A stretch of DNA of 50,930 nt, from positions 1 to 50,930 of the forward strand of contig JABLUY010000257.1 in the NCBI GenBank assembly GCA_013306675.1, given 5' to 3'. The DNA is from Thraustochytrium sp. TN22 (Eukaryota; Sar; Bigyra; Thraustochytrida; Thraustochytriidae). Each line of letters opens with the position of its first letter. Positions within the stretch are counted from its first letter, which is position 1. This document shows, one piece after another, positions 26,977 to 34,576 of the stretch. Under the pieces are notes generated by a model, which was given only the letters and a program-made list of their open reading frames with translations, did not search any database and had not been told where the DNA came from. A program made the translations under genes and the position numbers.

Positions 26977-26987
26977 GATTGGGATAT
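26977..26987 (-). repeat. Candidate right terminal inverted repeat
   Basis: GATTGGGATAT is the exact reverse complement of 24643-24653. It lies about 260 bp upstream of the first coding signal of the element on the minus strand. The TTAA site expected for a true piggyBac insertion is not next to it. Confidence 0.3.
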
Positions 26988-26995
26988 GATTGACT

Positions 26996-27140
26996 ATCCA
27001 AATTTCCATTTCCTTGCATGCGCGCATGTGCGTCTGCGCTGCGTATGCGTGCTACTGTGCTGTGTATGCGTGCAACTGCGCTGCGTATCCAAACTGCTAT
27101 TTCCTTGCATGCGTGCGTCTGCGCTGCACTGCGCGAGGAC
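26996..27140. repeat. Imperfect direct repeats with TGCGTCTGCGCTGC units
   Basis: Two longer related copies begin TATCCAAA at 26996 and about 27086, and both run through TTTCCTTGCATGCG to TGCGTCTGCGCTGC. Between them short units like CTGCGTATGCGTGC recur about every 22 bp. This stretch lies between the transposon-like element and the carrier gene and holds no gene. Confidence 0.65.
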
Positions 27141-27197
27141 GGGATGACTTCGGAACACACACACGCACCCCCCCCCCTGACTGTTGCTGGCTGTAGG

Positions 27198-27270
27198 CAT
27201 CATGATCGCATTAATTAGCTAGCTATTGTCGTCACATCATGATCGCATTAGTTAGCTAGCTATCGTCGTC
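27198..27270. repeat. 37-bp tandem duplication across the carrier gene's stop codon
   Basis: The 36-bp sequence starting CATCATGATCGCATTA occurs at 27198-27233 and 27235-27270 with two differences. The second copy contains the stop codon and last codons of the carrier gene on the minus strand; the first lies in its 3' untranslated region. Confidence 0.85.
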
Positions 27271-28560
27271 GTATTCATCGCTGTCACCCCATGTCTGCAA
27301 GCGCTCAAAGAGGAGCTCATAGGACAAAAACGTAATGGCACAGGCCGGCGTGGTGCGCAGGATCTGCGTGCCAAGGCCCTGGTAAAGGCCGACAAAGCCC
27401 TCCCGGCGCACGATGTTGCGGATGACGCGAAAGGCGTGCACGCGCATAAGGCCCTGCGGAGGCGCCTCGGCGCTACCGCCAAAGCCCATGGCGACCTCGA
27501 CGTGAAGGCGCGCGCGCGCAATATCGTGCGGGTAGGTCACGGTCGTGGCGACGAGCTTGGAGAGCGTGGACGCGACAATCAGCATGGAGATGTGACCCCA
27601 GGAGCTGTCCTCATCGCCCGAGGGAGAAAAGTGCGCCGGGTTGAGCGTCTTCTTGAGATGCTCATAAAGCGGGAACTGCACGGCGACGTGCGAGAGACCC
27701 AGCATGGAGGCGCTGAGCCCCTTGTAAAAGGCCAAGGCGCCCTCCTGGCGGTAGATCTTGCGGAAGGCGTCAAAAGTACCGCTATAGATGGGCTTGGCGT
27801 CCACGTGCTCCTGCACCTGCAGGCGCGTGCGCACCACCCAGAACGGGTTGGTGCACATGTTCGTGATGCCGCCAGCCAGGACGGCGCCCGAAATAGTGCC
27901 CACCATGGGCCAGTCCTGGAGGGCCGTCGACGTGAGCCGCTCCTTGAAGTAGCCGTAGGTGGAGAAGTATATTGACCACGACGGCACGTAGCCCATAATG
28001 GTGGACGGAAGCCCGCGGAAGAGTCCCGGCACGCCCTCGCGCTTGAAGATGTACCGAAAGGCCTGGAAGGTGCCCGTGTACTGCCGCTTGGCGCCCTGCA
28101 GCTCGGCGCGCGCGCTCGCGCTCGCGTCGGCGCTCCCGTTCTCCGCCACGGCATGCAGGTGCTGCGTGCGCGCGCCCTGCACCTGCATGCGCGCCTTGAC
28201 CACGTCGAAGGGCGCCACGGCCAGGGCGCCCAGCAGGCCCGAGCCCGCGCCCGCCAGCGCCGAGTACAGGTGGTCCGTGTGCGGCACGCGCGGCAGCCAG
28301 CCGCGCACCCTCTTGCGCGACCCCTCGCGCGGCCGGTGGTAGAACTCGCCCGCGCCGAAGCCGTGCGCCTCGTCGCCGCCGCCCTCTGCCAGCTCGCCCA
28401 GGCCGCCGCTCCCGCCGCCGCCGGCCGCGCCATTCGCGCCGAGGCCCTGGCCCTGGCCTTGGCCGCCTCCCTCCGCCAGCTCTCCGCCCGCGCCGGCGCC
28501 CAGCAGCCGCAGCGCGCCGCCCGCGCCGCCGCCGCCGCCCGCGCCGCCCTCGCGCCCCAT
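27256..28560 (-). CDS. Mitochondrial carrier family protein, NAD+/nucleotide-type
   Basis: The 434-residue protein starts at the minus-strand ATG at 28560. After a Gly-rich N-terminal extension of about 70 residues come three carrier repeats with signature motifs PFDVVKARMQ, NPFWVVRTRLQVQ and YPHDIARARLHV. Each has the Px[DE]xx[KR]-like helix end, except that Trp replaces the acidic residue in repeat two. That change and GLSHVAVQFPLYE match the SLC25A32/33/36 and plant NDT group that imports NAD+, folate/FAD or pyrimidine nucleotides into mitochondria or plastids. The exact substrate cannot be decided. About 300 residues is normal; the Gly-rich extension and a polar insert after the first signature make this one longer. 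The frame ends inside a tandemly duplicated 37-bp unit. Confidence 0.85.
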   Translation of the reverse strand: MGREGGAGGGGGAGGALRLLGAGAGGELAEGGGQGQGQGLGANGAAGGGGSGGLGELAEGGGDEAHGFGAGEFYHRPREGSRKRVRGWLPRVPHTDHLYSALAGAGSGLLGALAVAPFDVVKARMQVQGARTQHLHAVAENGSADASASARAELQGAKRQYTGTFQAFRYIFKREGVPGLFRGLPSTIMGYVPSWSIYFSTYGYFKERLTSTALQDWPMVGTISGAVLAGGITNMCTNPFWVVRTRLQVQEHVDAKPIYSGTFDAFRKIYRQEGALAFYKGLSASMLGLSHVAVQFPLYEHLKKTLNPAHFSPSGDEDSSWGHISMLIVASTLSKLVATTVTYPHDIARARLHVEVAMGFGGSAEAPPQGLMRVHAFRVIRNIVRREGFVGLYQGLGTQILRTTPACAITFLSYELLFERLQTWGDSDEYDDDS

Positions 28561-29878
28561 GCTCCTTGACGGCCGCCTGCCTGCTGCTGCCTGCCCGCCC
28601 GGATCGGATGCCCGCGCCGGATCCGGCCCCGCCGCCGCCGCCGCGCCCGGCCGCGCCGCAGCTGCGCGGCCGCGCGCCCGCCGCCGCCGCCGCCGCGCCG
28701 CCGCCGCCGCGCGCGCCGCTGGGCGTCTGCCGCGCCGCGCGCGCGAGCGCCGACTCGACGGCGCTCAGAGCGAGGCCAGCGAGCTGCGGCTAGCTAGCCA
28801 ACTTAGTTGACTTGCGCGCCGCGCGCAAGTGGGCGCCGCGCGCTTTGCGCCACTGGCCGCAAAGGGCCGCCGCCGCCGCGCAAGTGGGCAGCCGCCGCTG
28901 CAACCGCGGCCGGCGATTTCCGGCGAGGAGGCGGAGGAGGAGGTCGAGGAGGAGGAGGAGGAGGAGGAGGAGGAGGAGGAGGAGGAGGAGGTGGACGAGA
29001 TTGGGCAGAGGACGAGGAGGGAGGAGGATTGTGGAGGTGGAGGAGATAATATCGAGGAGGAGGAGGAGGACGGAGCGGAGCGAGCGAGCTGCAGGGATTG
29101 ACGCGGGCGAGGAGGTGGAGCGGGGCGAGGAGATGCAGCGGGAGCGGGGACGAGGAGGACGTCTCGCGGATGCAGAGCAGGACGATGCGGAGGAGGGCGC
29201 GAAGTTGGAGGGACGGGAGAGACTGCCACAGGCTGGGATGGGTGTGGCTCGTGTGAGGGCGGGCGTGGTCTTGGCCCCTGGGAGTTTGGAAGGACGGATG
29301 TACCACAACCAGCGGAGTGGGAGCGCGGCCGTGGATGCAAAGGTGGAGGTCCGGAGGAGGACGCGGGCGAGGGCGAGGAGCGCTGTGGAGAGGGAGGGTG
29401 ATACCGTGATAGAAGTAACAGTTAGTTGCTTCTGCGGAAAGGAAAGAGTGGCTCGTGCAAGGCGGGAGGATACGTGGGAAGTTGAAGGGGAGCGCTGAAT
29501 GGAGGGAATGCGAAGAGAAGGAGCGTGGAATGCTGCGCGGCGGGCGCGAGCCTGATCGGGAAAGAGTAGTAAAGTGATGAGACCGCAAAGTGGTGAGCTG
29601 TGCATGATGCATCTCACCGTCGTGCCAACCGTGTGATCCTGATGTCCAGCGCTTCTTGCCTCACATGAGTGCTTCGTCGACGCACACAACTCGCACGTGT
29701 CAAAGCCGCAAGGTCAAAGCCGCCCATGTAACTGCTCCTCCTTGCCTCTCAACGAGGATCCTTTAGAAGGCCTGACCTTGGGATCGCCGAGCTCTGATGA
29801 CTGGTGCTGGGCTTGCATCGCGAGAGCATTCAACGGACTGCTCCCACGGCGACGGCGGCAAAATGACGATGCCAAGAC
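28561..29878. other. Divergent intergenic region with GAG tract
   Basis: About 1.3 kb between the divergent carrier and GAF genes contains no recognised gene. The first 200 bp are extremely GC-rich (GCC/GCG runs). A (GAG)n tract with a few interruptions spans about 28926-28995 and purine-rich sequence continues to about 29200. From about 29400 composition is more ordinary. Poly-Glu, poly-Arg/Gly and poly-Ser/Leu frames through the tract are artefacts. Confidence 0.5.
28926..28995. repeat. GAG trinucleotide tract
   Basis: Almost uninterrupted GAG/GGA trinucleotides run for about 70 bp and give a strong purine strand bias. Such mirror-symmetric purine tracts can form triplex DNA in principle; nothing in the sequence shows that one forms here. 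Confidence 0.9.
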
Positions 29879-32800
29879 ATGCAGCGGTCTGCGCGGTCGC
29901 CGCGGCAGCATCGCGGGGCCGCGAGCCGCGAGCCGCGCGCAGCGCCGGCCGGGCCGGTCGCAGTGCGGCTGCCTGATGCGGCAGGACCTGAGCAGCGCCA
30001 TGACGAGGGCCCCGCCCAAGCCCGCGCTGGACGCGCAGCGCCGGGCCGGCCGTCTCCGTCGCCGAGGTCGTGGACGACGGCGCGGAGCAAGAGCAGCGCA
30101 TTCGATCAGCTGACCAGCGTGGCGATGCAGTCCAAATGGGTCAGGAGCGAGGAGGACCAGGTCCGCCTGACCGAGGGCGCGGTGCTGGAGAGCTCGCTGC
30201 GCGTCGCGCAGGTGCACGTGGACGGCCCGGAGCTCCTCGTCCATGCCAAGGTGCCTCCGCATCGCGCCACGCCGCCTCGTACCACGTCGCCCCGGGTAAA
30301 ACGAGGCGTCCTGCTCAGTCAGTCGCGTGAGGCCGTGCAGGCGGGCGTGCGCAAGCTGGACCGGGCCGCCAAGATGGACGCTGTGGAGGACATGCATCGG
30401 ATGGCGCGCTCACTGCGGCGCTTCCGCGCGGCCTGCACGGCATTGCACGCGCCGGACTCGGCCTTGGAGGCCAAGCTCGCCGCGCTGCGCACGGCGTTGC
30501 GCTCCGCGTTGCCCCAGCTCGTCACCGGCTGTTGCCTTGTGCTCCAGGTCCTGCTCCCGCAGGAGACATATCCCACGTGCATGGGCCCGCCAGTCGTCCT
30601 GCTGGGTTCGTCGGCCACGGAGCCGCGCATGGTGCTCAATCGCGCCGCGCACGCGGACGTGGATGCCCGACAGCAGAACGGCCTGCCCGAGGCGGTCCTG
30701 CGCGAGGCGCTTGAACTGCGGAGCTTTGCGGTGGTCGAGGGCTTTGCGGTGGCGCCCGTGCGCGACGGCAGCGGCAACCTCGTCGCATGCATCTGCAGCG
30801 CGCCCGGGGAGAGCGAACGGCCGGCAGACCCGACCTTTGTGGCGCTTCTGCACAGAAGCGCGGCGGCGCAGCTGAGCATGCTCCTCGAGCGTCAGCGCAT
30901 GCCGCGCTCGACGCAGACAGACCTGGACACCGCGGGATTCAAGGCGCTGCGTGTGGATGCCGCAGCCTGCATGGCGCGCCAAAGGCTCGGAGCCAGTGCC
31001 GACCTCTTCACGTTGGCGCGTAACCTGCGCTCGGCGCTGCGAACGCACGTCGGGCTGTGCACGGACTTTGTGGTTGTCTTCAGGGACGGCAAGGAGGCCT
31101 TCTTGCTCCTGGACAAAGTGCCGGCGTCCGGCGCCGTGTACTCGCACTCCGGCGCCGTGCGCGTCGTGCTTGACGATCGAACCGACCCGGAATCCAACGC
31201 GCTACTCTCCACGGCACAGGTGCGCGCCTCGCTCGGCCCGGACCGCCTCCCGGCACTGCTGCGCTGCTTGCGCCAGACGACGCGGGACCCGGTGTGCGAG
31301 CCGGCCGGCACGCCGCTGCCGGACGTGCTCGGCTTCGCGATCGAGGACCTCGCGCCAGCGGTGCGCTCCCAGCGCTGCGTTGCTCAGACTTGCGTGCCGG
31401 TCCCGCGCACGCACGCCAAGCGCTTCGAGCGGCCGCTGGCGGCCATGTGCGCGCTCAGCGCCGCTCCGCTGCCCACGTCCGAGGTCGACAAGCTCCAGGC
31501 CATCGCAGCGGCCGTCGCGTCCACCGTCGAGGCAGCGCACACGCTCTACGAGCGCGGCCGTGAGCGCCTGGCGGCGTCCGTGACCCTGCGCGCCAGCATC
31601 GACAGCCGACGTGACGAGCGCGCCGCGCAACAGGCGCTCACCGACATGGTCGGCACGGCGGTGACGCTGGACCGGCCCGAGGACCTGCTGGCCACGCTCC
31701 AGGAGTGCGCCACTGAGGTGCTGGCCACCAAGACGCGCCCGCGCGTGTGGCTGCGCGAGGACTACGCGCTGCTGCTGGCCGACGTCGCTCGCGGCGACGC
31801 GGCCGCCGATGCAGCGGGCCGCCGTCTCGTCGCTCTCGCGCTCGACGACCCCACCAAGCTCGAGTGGCGAGACCTCGGCGTGGGGGACCTGTACGAGCAT
31901 GTCGTGCTGGAGGACGCCGTGCGCATGCTTGTGCCGCTCGTGAGCCAGCCGGAAGGCCACTTTGTGGGCCTGCTCGAGACCTCCTCGCCCATTCTGTACA
32001 ACGTGGAGGAGTCGCGCCTCAGCAACCTGCACGGCGCGGGCGGTGTCGTGCCCAAGCGTTGGATCGTGCACAGCTTGCATTTCGCGCGCGTCGCGGCCGA
32101 CGTGACGCGCGCCGTTCTGGTCGCCTCGCACGGGGCGACGCGCCTGCGGGGGCTGGCCGTGCCGCAGGAGACCGCGCTGGCGCGCGCGCAGTCCCTGCTC
32201 GAGGCCGTGGCGTCGGCGCCCGGGCCTTGTGGCGCGCTCGCTGTGCCCGTGGACTACTTTATCTCGCTGGGCCGCGCGCTCTTGGACGCGCGCGTGGCCT
32301 CCGCCTTCTCCTTTGACAACACCGTGAACCCGCGCGCGCTCGTCCCCGTCTGCTCCTCGACGGCCGTCTCTGGCGCGCAAAACCTCGCGCACATGGACGC
32401 CGTGTATTTGCAGCGGCGCGTCGGCTGCTCCGTGGTTCTTCGCAGCATGGCGCCGACCAACGCCGCCGGCCTCATTCCTGACGAGGACTACGACGGCGAC
32501 GTGGTTGGCGCGGTTCGCGTCGCCTGGGAGGGCGGCGAGGGCGAGGAGGCGGCTGCTGTGGCAACCTCTGAAGAGGAGGACGCCTGCATCCGCAATTTTG
32601 TGCGGCCCGGCGCGGCCAGCGACCACGACACGCTCGCGCTGGAGCTCAAGAACCTCAGGATCACCACAGCGTCCTCGGTCAACTCGACGAGCGGCGGCGG
32701 CGCAGGCGGCCCAGGCGGCCCAGGCGGCCCCACGGAGGGTGGCGATGGTGACAACAGCCATGCCGAGGAGGAGGACTACGACGATTGCGAGAACGTGGTA

Positions 32801-34408
32801 GACCCGGATCCACGGCGCATGGACTCCATCGTATGCGGCGCCGAGCACCTGTACACAGCGCTGCGGCCGAGCGTCGCCACGCGCATTGCGCAGGCCGAGA
32901 TCGACGCGGACATGAGCGTGCGGCAGCGGCGCTACTGGAGCGCGCAAACCGGACTTGTCGCCCACTTCTCGCGGCCGCGCGTGCTGGACAAGCCCGCCAA
33001 TGCCGAGGCCGGCTGGCTCGAGGCGCAGCGGCGGCTGGACATCGTGCGCGCCGGCTTCAACGTGGCCGAAGTTCGCCTCGCCGAGGTCCTACTGGCGCAG
33101 GTCTCCGTGCTGTGGCGCGGCGTCTGGTTGCTGGACGAGGTGCAGGCGCGCCTGCGCCGCGCCACGTGTACCCAGGACGTCTTTGTGGCGCTCGCCACCT
33201 GCCTGCAGCCGGACGCCACGGCGCTGGGCGGGCTTGCGACGCGCCTGCGCGAGCTTGTTGCATGCCATCGCCTCACGCTCTGCGCCGTGTACGGGCCGGT
33301 CATCGTCCCCGTCGCCCAGGCCGAGTACGGAGTGGCGGCCTCCTCACACGCGTCGCGCTTCATCGTGGCTGCGACCAGCGGCGAGCGACTCGCCCTCTGC
33401 GTGCGCGAAAAGGCCTGCGTGGCGTCGAGCGCCATTGGCGAGGGCGCCTCGAGCGGCGGCGCGGCCACTCCGTCCACGTCGGCGTGCGGGATCATGCTGC
33501 GGTCCGAGCCTGTCGAGGGCGGCAAGGCGTACACAATTTGGTCAGAGCTCTGCGTGCCGGTCGTGGACCCGGAGTCGGAGCGCGTCGTGGGCGCCATCCA
33601 GGCGTGCAACCGCGTCCCGCTCGGGCGCGACGCTGGCCACGACCTCGACCCCGTGGGCGGCACCGGCTACGCTGGCGACCGCGCCCACTCACTCGAGTCC
33701 TTCACTGACGCCGACGTGCGCGCGCTCGCAAAGAGTGGCCTCTTGCCGCTGCTGGCGCGACTGCTGGCCAGGGCTGATGTCGCGGCGCTGCACCCCAAGG
33801 CGCAGCGCGCCGCCGTGACCTCGGACGGCACGACGGACATTCACTCCACCCAAGTCGCGCTGAGCCGCGCCAAGGCGTCCTTCTTGCGGGGCATGATGCG
33901 CGCCAAGGAGCGCATGGAGCGACGGCAGCAGGCCAGCAACGTCATCATGGAGCGCCGGTCCTCGGCGCGCAAGCGCGAGTCTCTGGAAAAGGTGGACACC
34001 GAGGCGGTGCGCGATCAGAAGCAGCGCGATGAGGCGCAGCGTCGTCGGCACGAAGAGGAGAGCAAGCTTTCACCCGAAGAGCGCCGCCAGCGCCGCATGG
34101 CCAAGCTCGCCCAGGAGGCCGGTGACGCCGTCGTGGTAGGCGACCCGCGCAAGTTCGTGCGCATGGCGGCCAAGCGCTTCTTGGAGGATGAGGCGCTGCG
34201 CCGCGACCGTGAGAAGCGTAGTATTCTCGAGCGCCGCAAGGAGAACCGCGATTGGGCCACCATGGTTGGCATCTCCTCCAGCGCCGCACACCAAAGCTTC
34301 AAGGTGCGCTCTGCGCATGTCGAGACAGGCTTCTCTGCGGACACGGAGCTCACCAAAGCGCAGAGCACGGCCAGATTGCCTGGCTCGCCCGTGCGCAGGC
34401 GACGCTGA
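29879..34408 (+). CDS. Very large GAF-domain protein with basic coiled-coil tail
   Basis: The frame encodes 1509 residues from the ATG at 29879. A second candidate start is the ATG at 30125 (Met83), and residues 1-82 are Arg/Ala/Pro-rich and less protein-like, so the start is uncertain. Several GAF-like regions are suggested. One lies at about 390-560 (strand FVVVFRDGKEAFLLLD). The clearest lies at about 1180-1290: SELCVPVVDPESERVVGAIQACNR followed after a loop by FTDADVRALAKSGLLPLLARLL, the standard GAF ending. A Gly-rich, then acidic linker is at about 938-970. Residues 1330-1460 are highly charged and coiled-coil-like (SPEERRQRRMAKLAQEAGDA). GAF domains bind cyclic nucleotides or other small ligands; no kinase, cyclase or phosphodiesterase domain is attached. 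A scaffold or ligand-sensing role is inferred. Confidence 0.75.
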   Translation: MQRSARSPRQHRGAASREPRAAPAGPVAVRLPDAAGPEQRHDEGPAQARAGRAAPGRPSPSPRSWTTARSKSSAFDQLTSVAMQSKWVRSEEDQVRLTEGAVLESSLRVAQVHVDGPELLVHAKVPPHRATPPRTTSPRVKRGVLLSQSREAVQAGVRKLDRAAKMDAVEDMHRMARSLRRFRAACTALHAPDSALEAKLAALRTALRSALPQLVTGCCLVLQVLLPQETYPTCMGPPVVLLGSSATEPRMVLNRAAHADVDARQQNGLPEAVLREALELRSFAVVEGFAVAPVRDGSGNLVACICSAPGESERPADPTFVALLHRSAAAQLSMLLERQRMPRSTQTDLDTAGFKALRVDAAACMARQRLGASADLFTLARNLRSALRTHVGLCTDFVVVFRDGKEAFLLLDKVPASGAVYSHSGAVRVVLDDRTDPESNALLSTAQVRASLGPDRLPALLRCLRQTTRDPVCEPAGTPLPDVLGFAIEDLAPAVRSQRCVAQTCVPVPRTHAKRFERPLAAMCALSAAPLPTSEVDKLQAIAAAVASTVEAAHTLYERGRERLAASVTLRASIDSRRDERAAQQALTDMVGTAVTLDRPEDLLATLQECATEVLATKTRPRVWLREDYALLLADVARGDAAADAAGRRLVALALDDPTKLEWRDLGVGDLYEHVVLEDAVRMLVPLVSQPEGHFVGLLETSSPILYNVEESRLSNLHGAGGVVPKRWIVHSLHFARVAADVTRAVLVASHGATRLRGLAVPQETALARAQSLLEAVASAPGPCGALAVPVDYFISLGRALLDARVASAFSFDNTVNPRALVPVCSSTAVSGAQNLAHMDAVYLQRRVGCSVVLRSMAPTNAAGLIPDEDYDGDVVGAVRVAWEGGEGEEAAAVATSEEEDACIRNFVRPGAASDHDTLALELKNLRITTASSVNSTSGGGAGGPGGPGGPTEGGDGDNSHAEEEDYDDCENVVDPDPRRMDSIVCGAEHLYTALRPSVATRIAQAEIDADMSVRQRRYWSAQTGLVAHFSRPRVLDKPANAEAGWLEAQRRLDIVRAGFNVAEVRLAEVLLAQVSVLWRGVWLLDEVQARLRRATCTQDVFVALATCLQPDATALGGLATRLRELVACHRLTLCAVYGPVIVPVAQAEYGVAASSHASRFIVAATSGERLALCVREKACVASSAIGEGASSGGAATPSTSACGIMLRSEPVEGGKAYTIWSELCVPVVDPESERVVGAIQACNRVPLGRDAGHDLDPVGGTGYAGDRAHSLESFTDADVRALAKSGLLPLLARLLARADVAALHPKAQRAAVTSDGTTDIHSTQVALSRAKASFLRGMMRAKERMERRQQASNVIMERRSSARKRESLEKVDTEAVRDQKQRDEAQRRRHEEESKLSPEERRQRRMAKLAQEAGDAVVVGDPRKFVRMAAKRFLEDEALRRDREKRSILERRKENRDWATMVGISSSAAHQSFKVRSAHVETGFSADTELTKAQSTARLPGSPVRRRR

Positions 34409-34576
34409 TCACGCAGATTGGCAGCGGGATCAGGTGCACATTTTACTACCGGCTGCCTTTTACGCCTCTCGCACGCCGTCGGCGAGACGGGCGTACTCGC
34501 CCCGCACGACCGCGCGCAGGCGACGCTGATAATCCTGTACAGTGAAAATGAAGAATTAGTGTTCAGAGTCAGTCAG
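34409..34576. terminator. Short convergent 3' region with a repeated motif
   Basis: Between two convergent stops 168 bp hold no gene. GCGCAGGCGACGCTGAT occurs at about 34393-34409, overlapping the stop of the GAF gene, and again at about 34514-34530, 121 bp on. A lower-GC stretch (ATTTTACTACC) follows the first copy. Confidence 0.4.

Larger units (their letters stand above)
24643..26987 (-). mobile_element. Decayed DNA transposon-like element, YqaJ-like nuclease plus piggyBac-like tail
   Basis: On the minus strand coding signal runs from about 26700 down to 24853 in more than one frame, so the element is broken or depends on introns I cannot confirm. It begins with an acidic segment (DDSDSDSDSEFVPLDKRD) like piggyBac N-termini. 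A YqaJ-like PD-(D/E)XK nuclease signature follows: LAVSPDG, CSVEIKT, then ETWWKAIPAEHRAQVLHQ. Next comes a C-terminal part resembling the end of piggyBac transposases: ELYNVAKGGVDGSTQYVEQ, LVVNAIVVYRYLQA. A Cys/His zinc-binding region closes it (CVICGKQTHRRCTICGVPL, then CFSKWH). The usual piggyBac DDE core between these parts is not visible. Possible ends are an 11-bp inverted pair at 24643-24653 and 26977-26987. GC content is lower than in neighbouring genes. The combination is inferred from motifs. Confidence 0.55.

Noticed and set aside
28790-29689. Poly-Glu, poly-Gly/Arg and poly-Ser/Leu frames
   Set aside because: They are direct readings of the GAG trinucleotide tract and its flanks in different frames.
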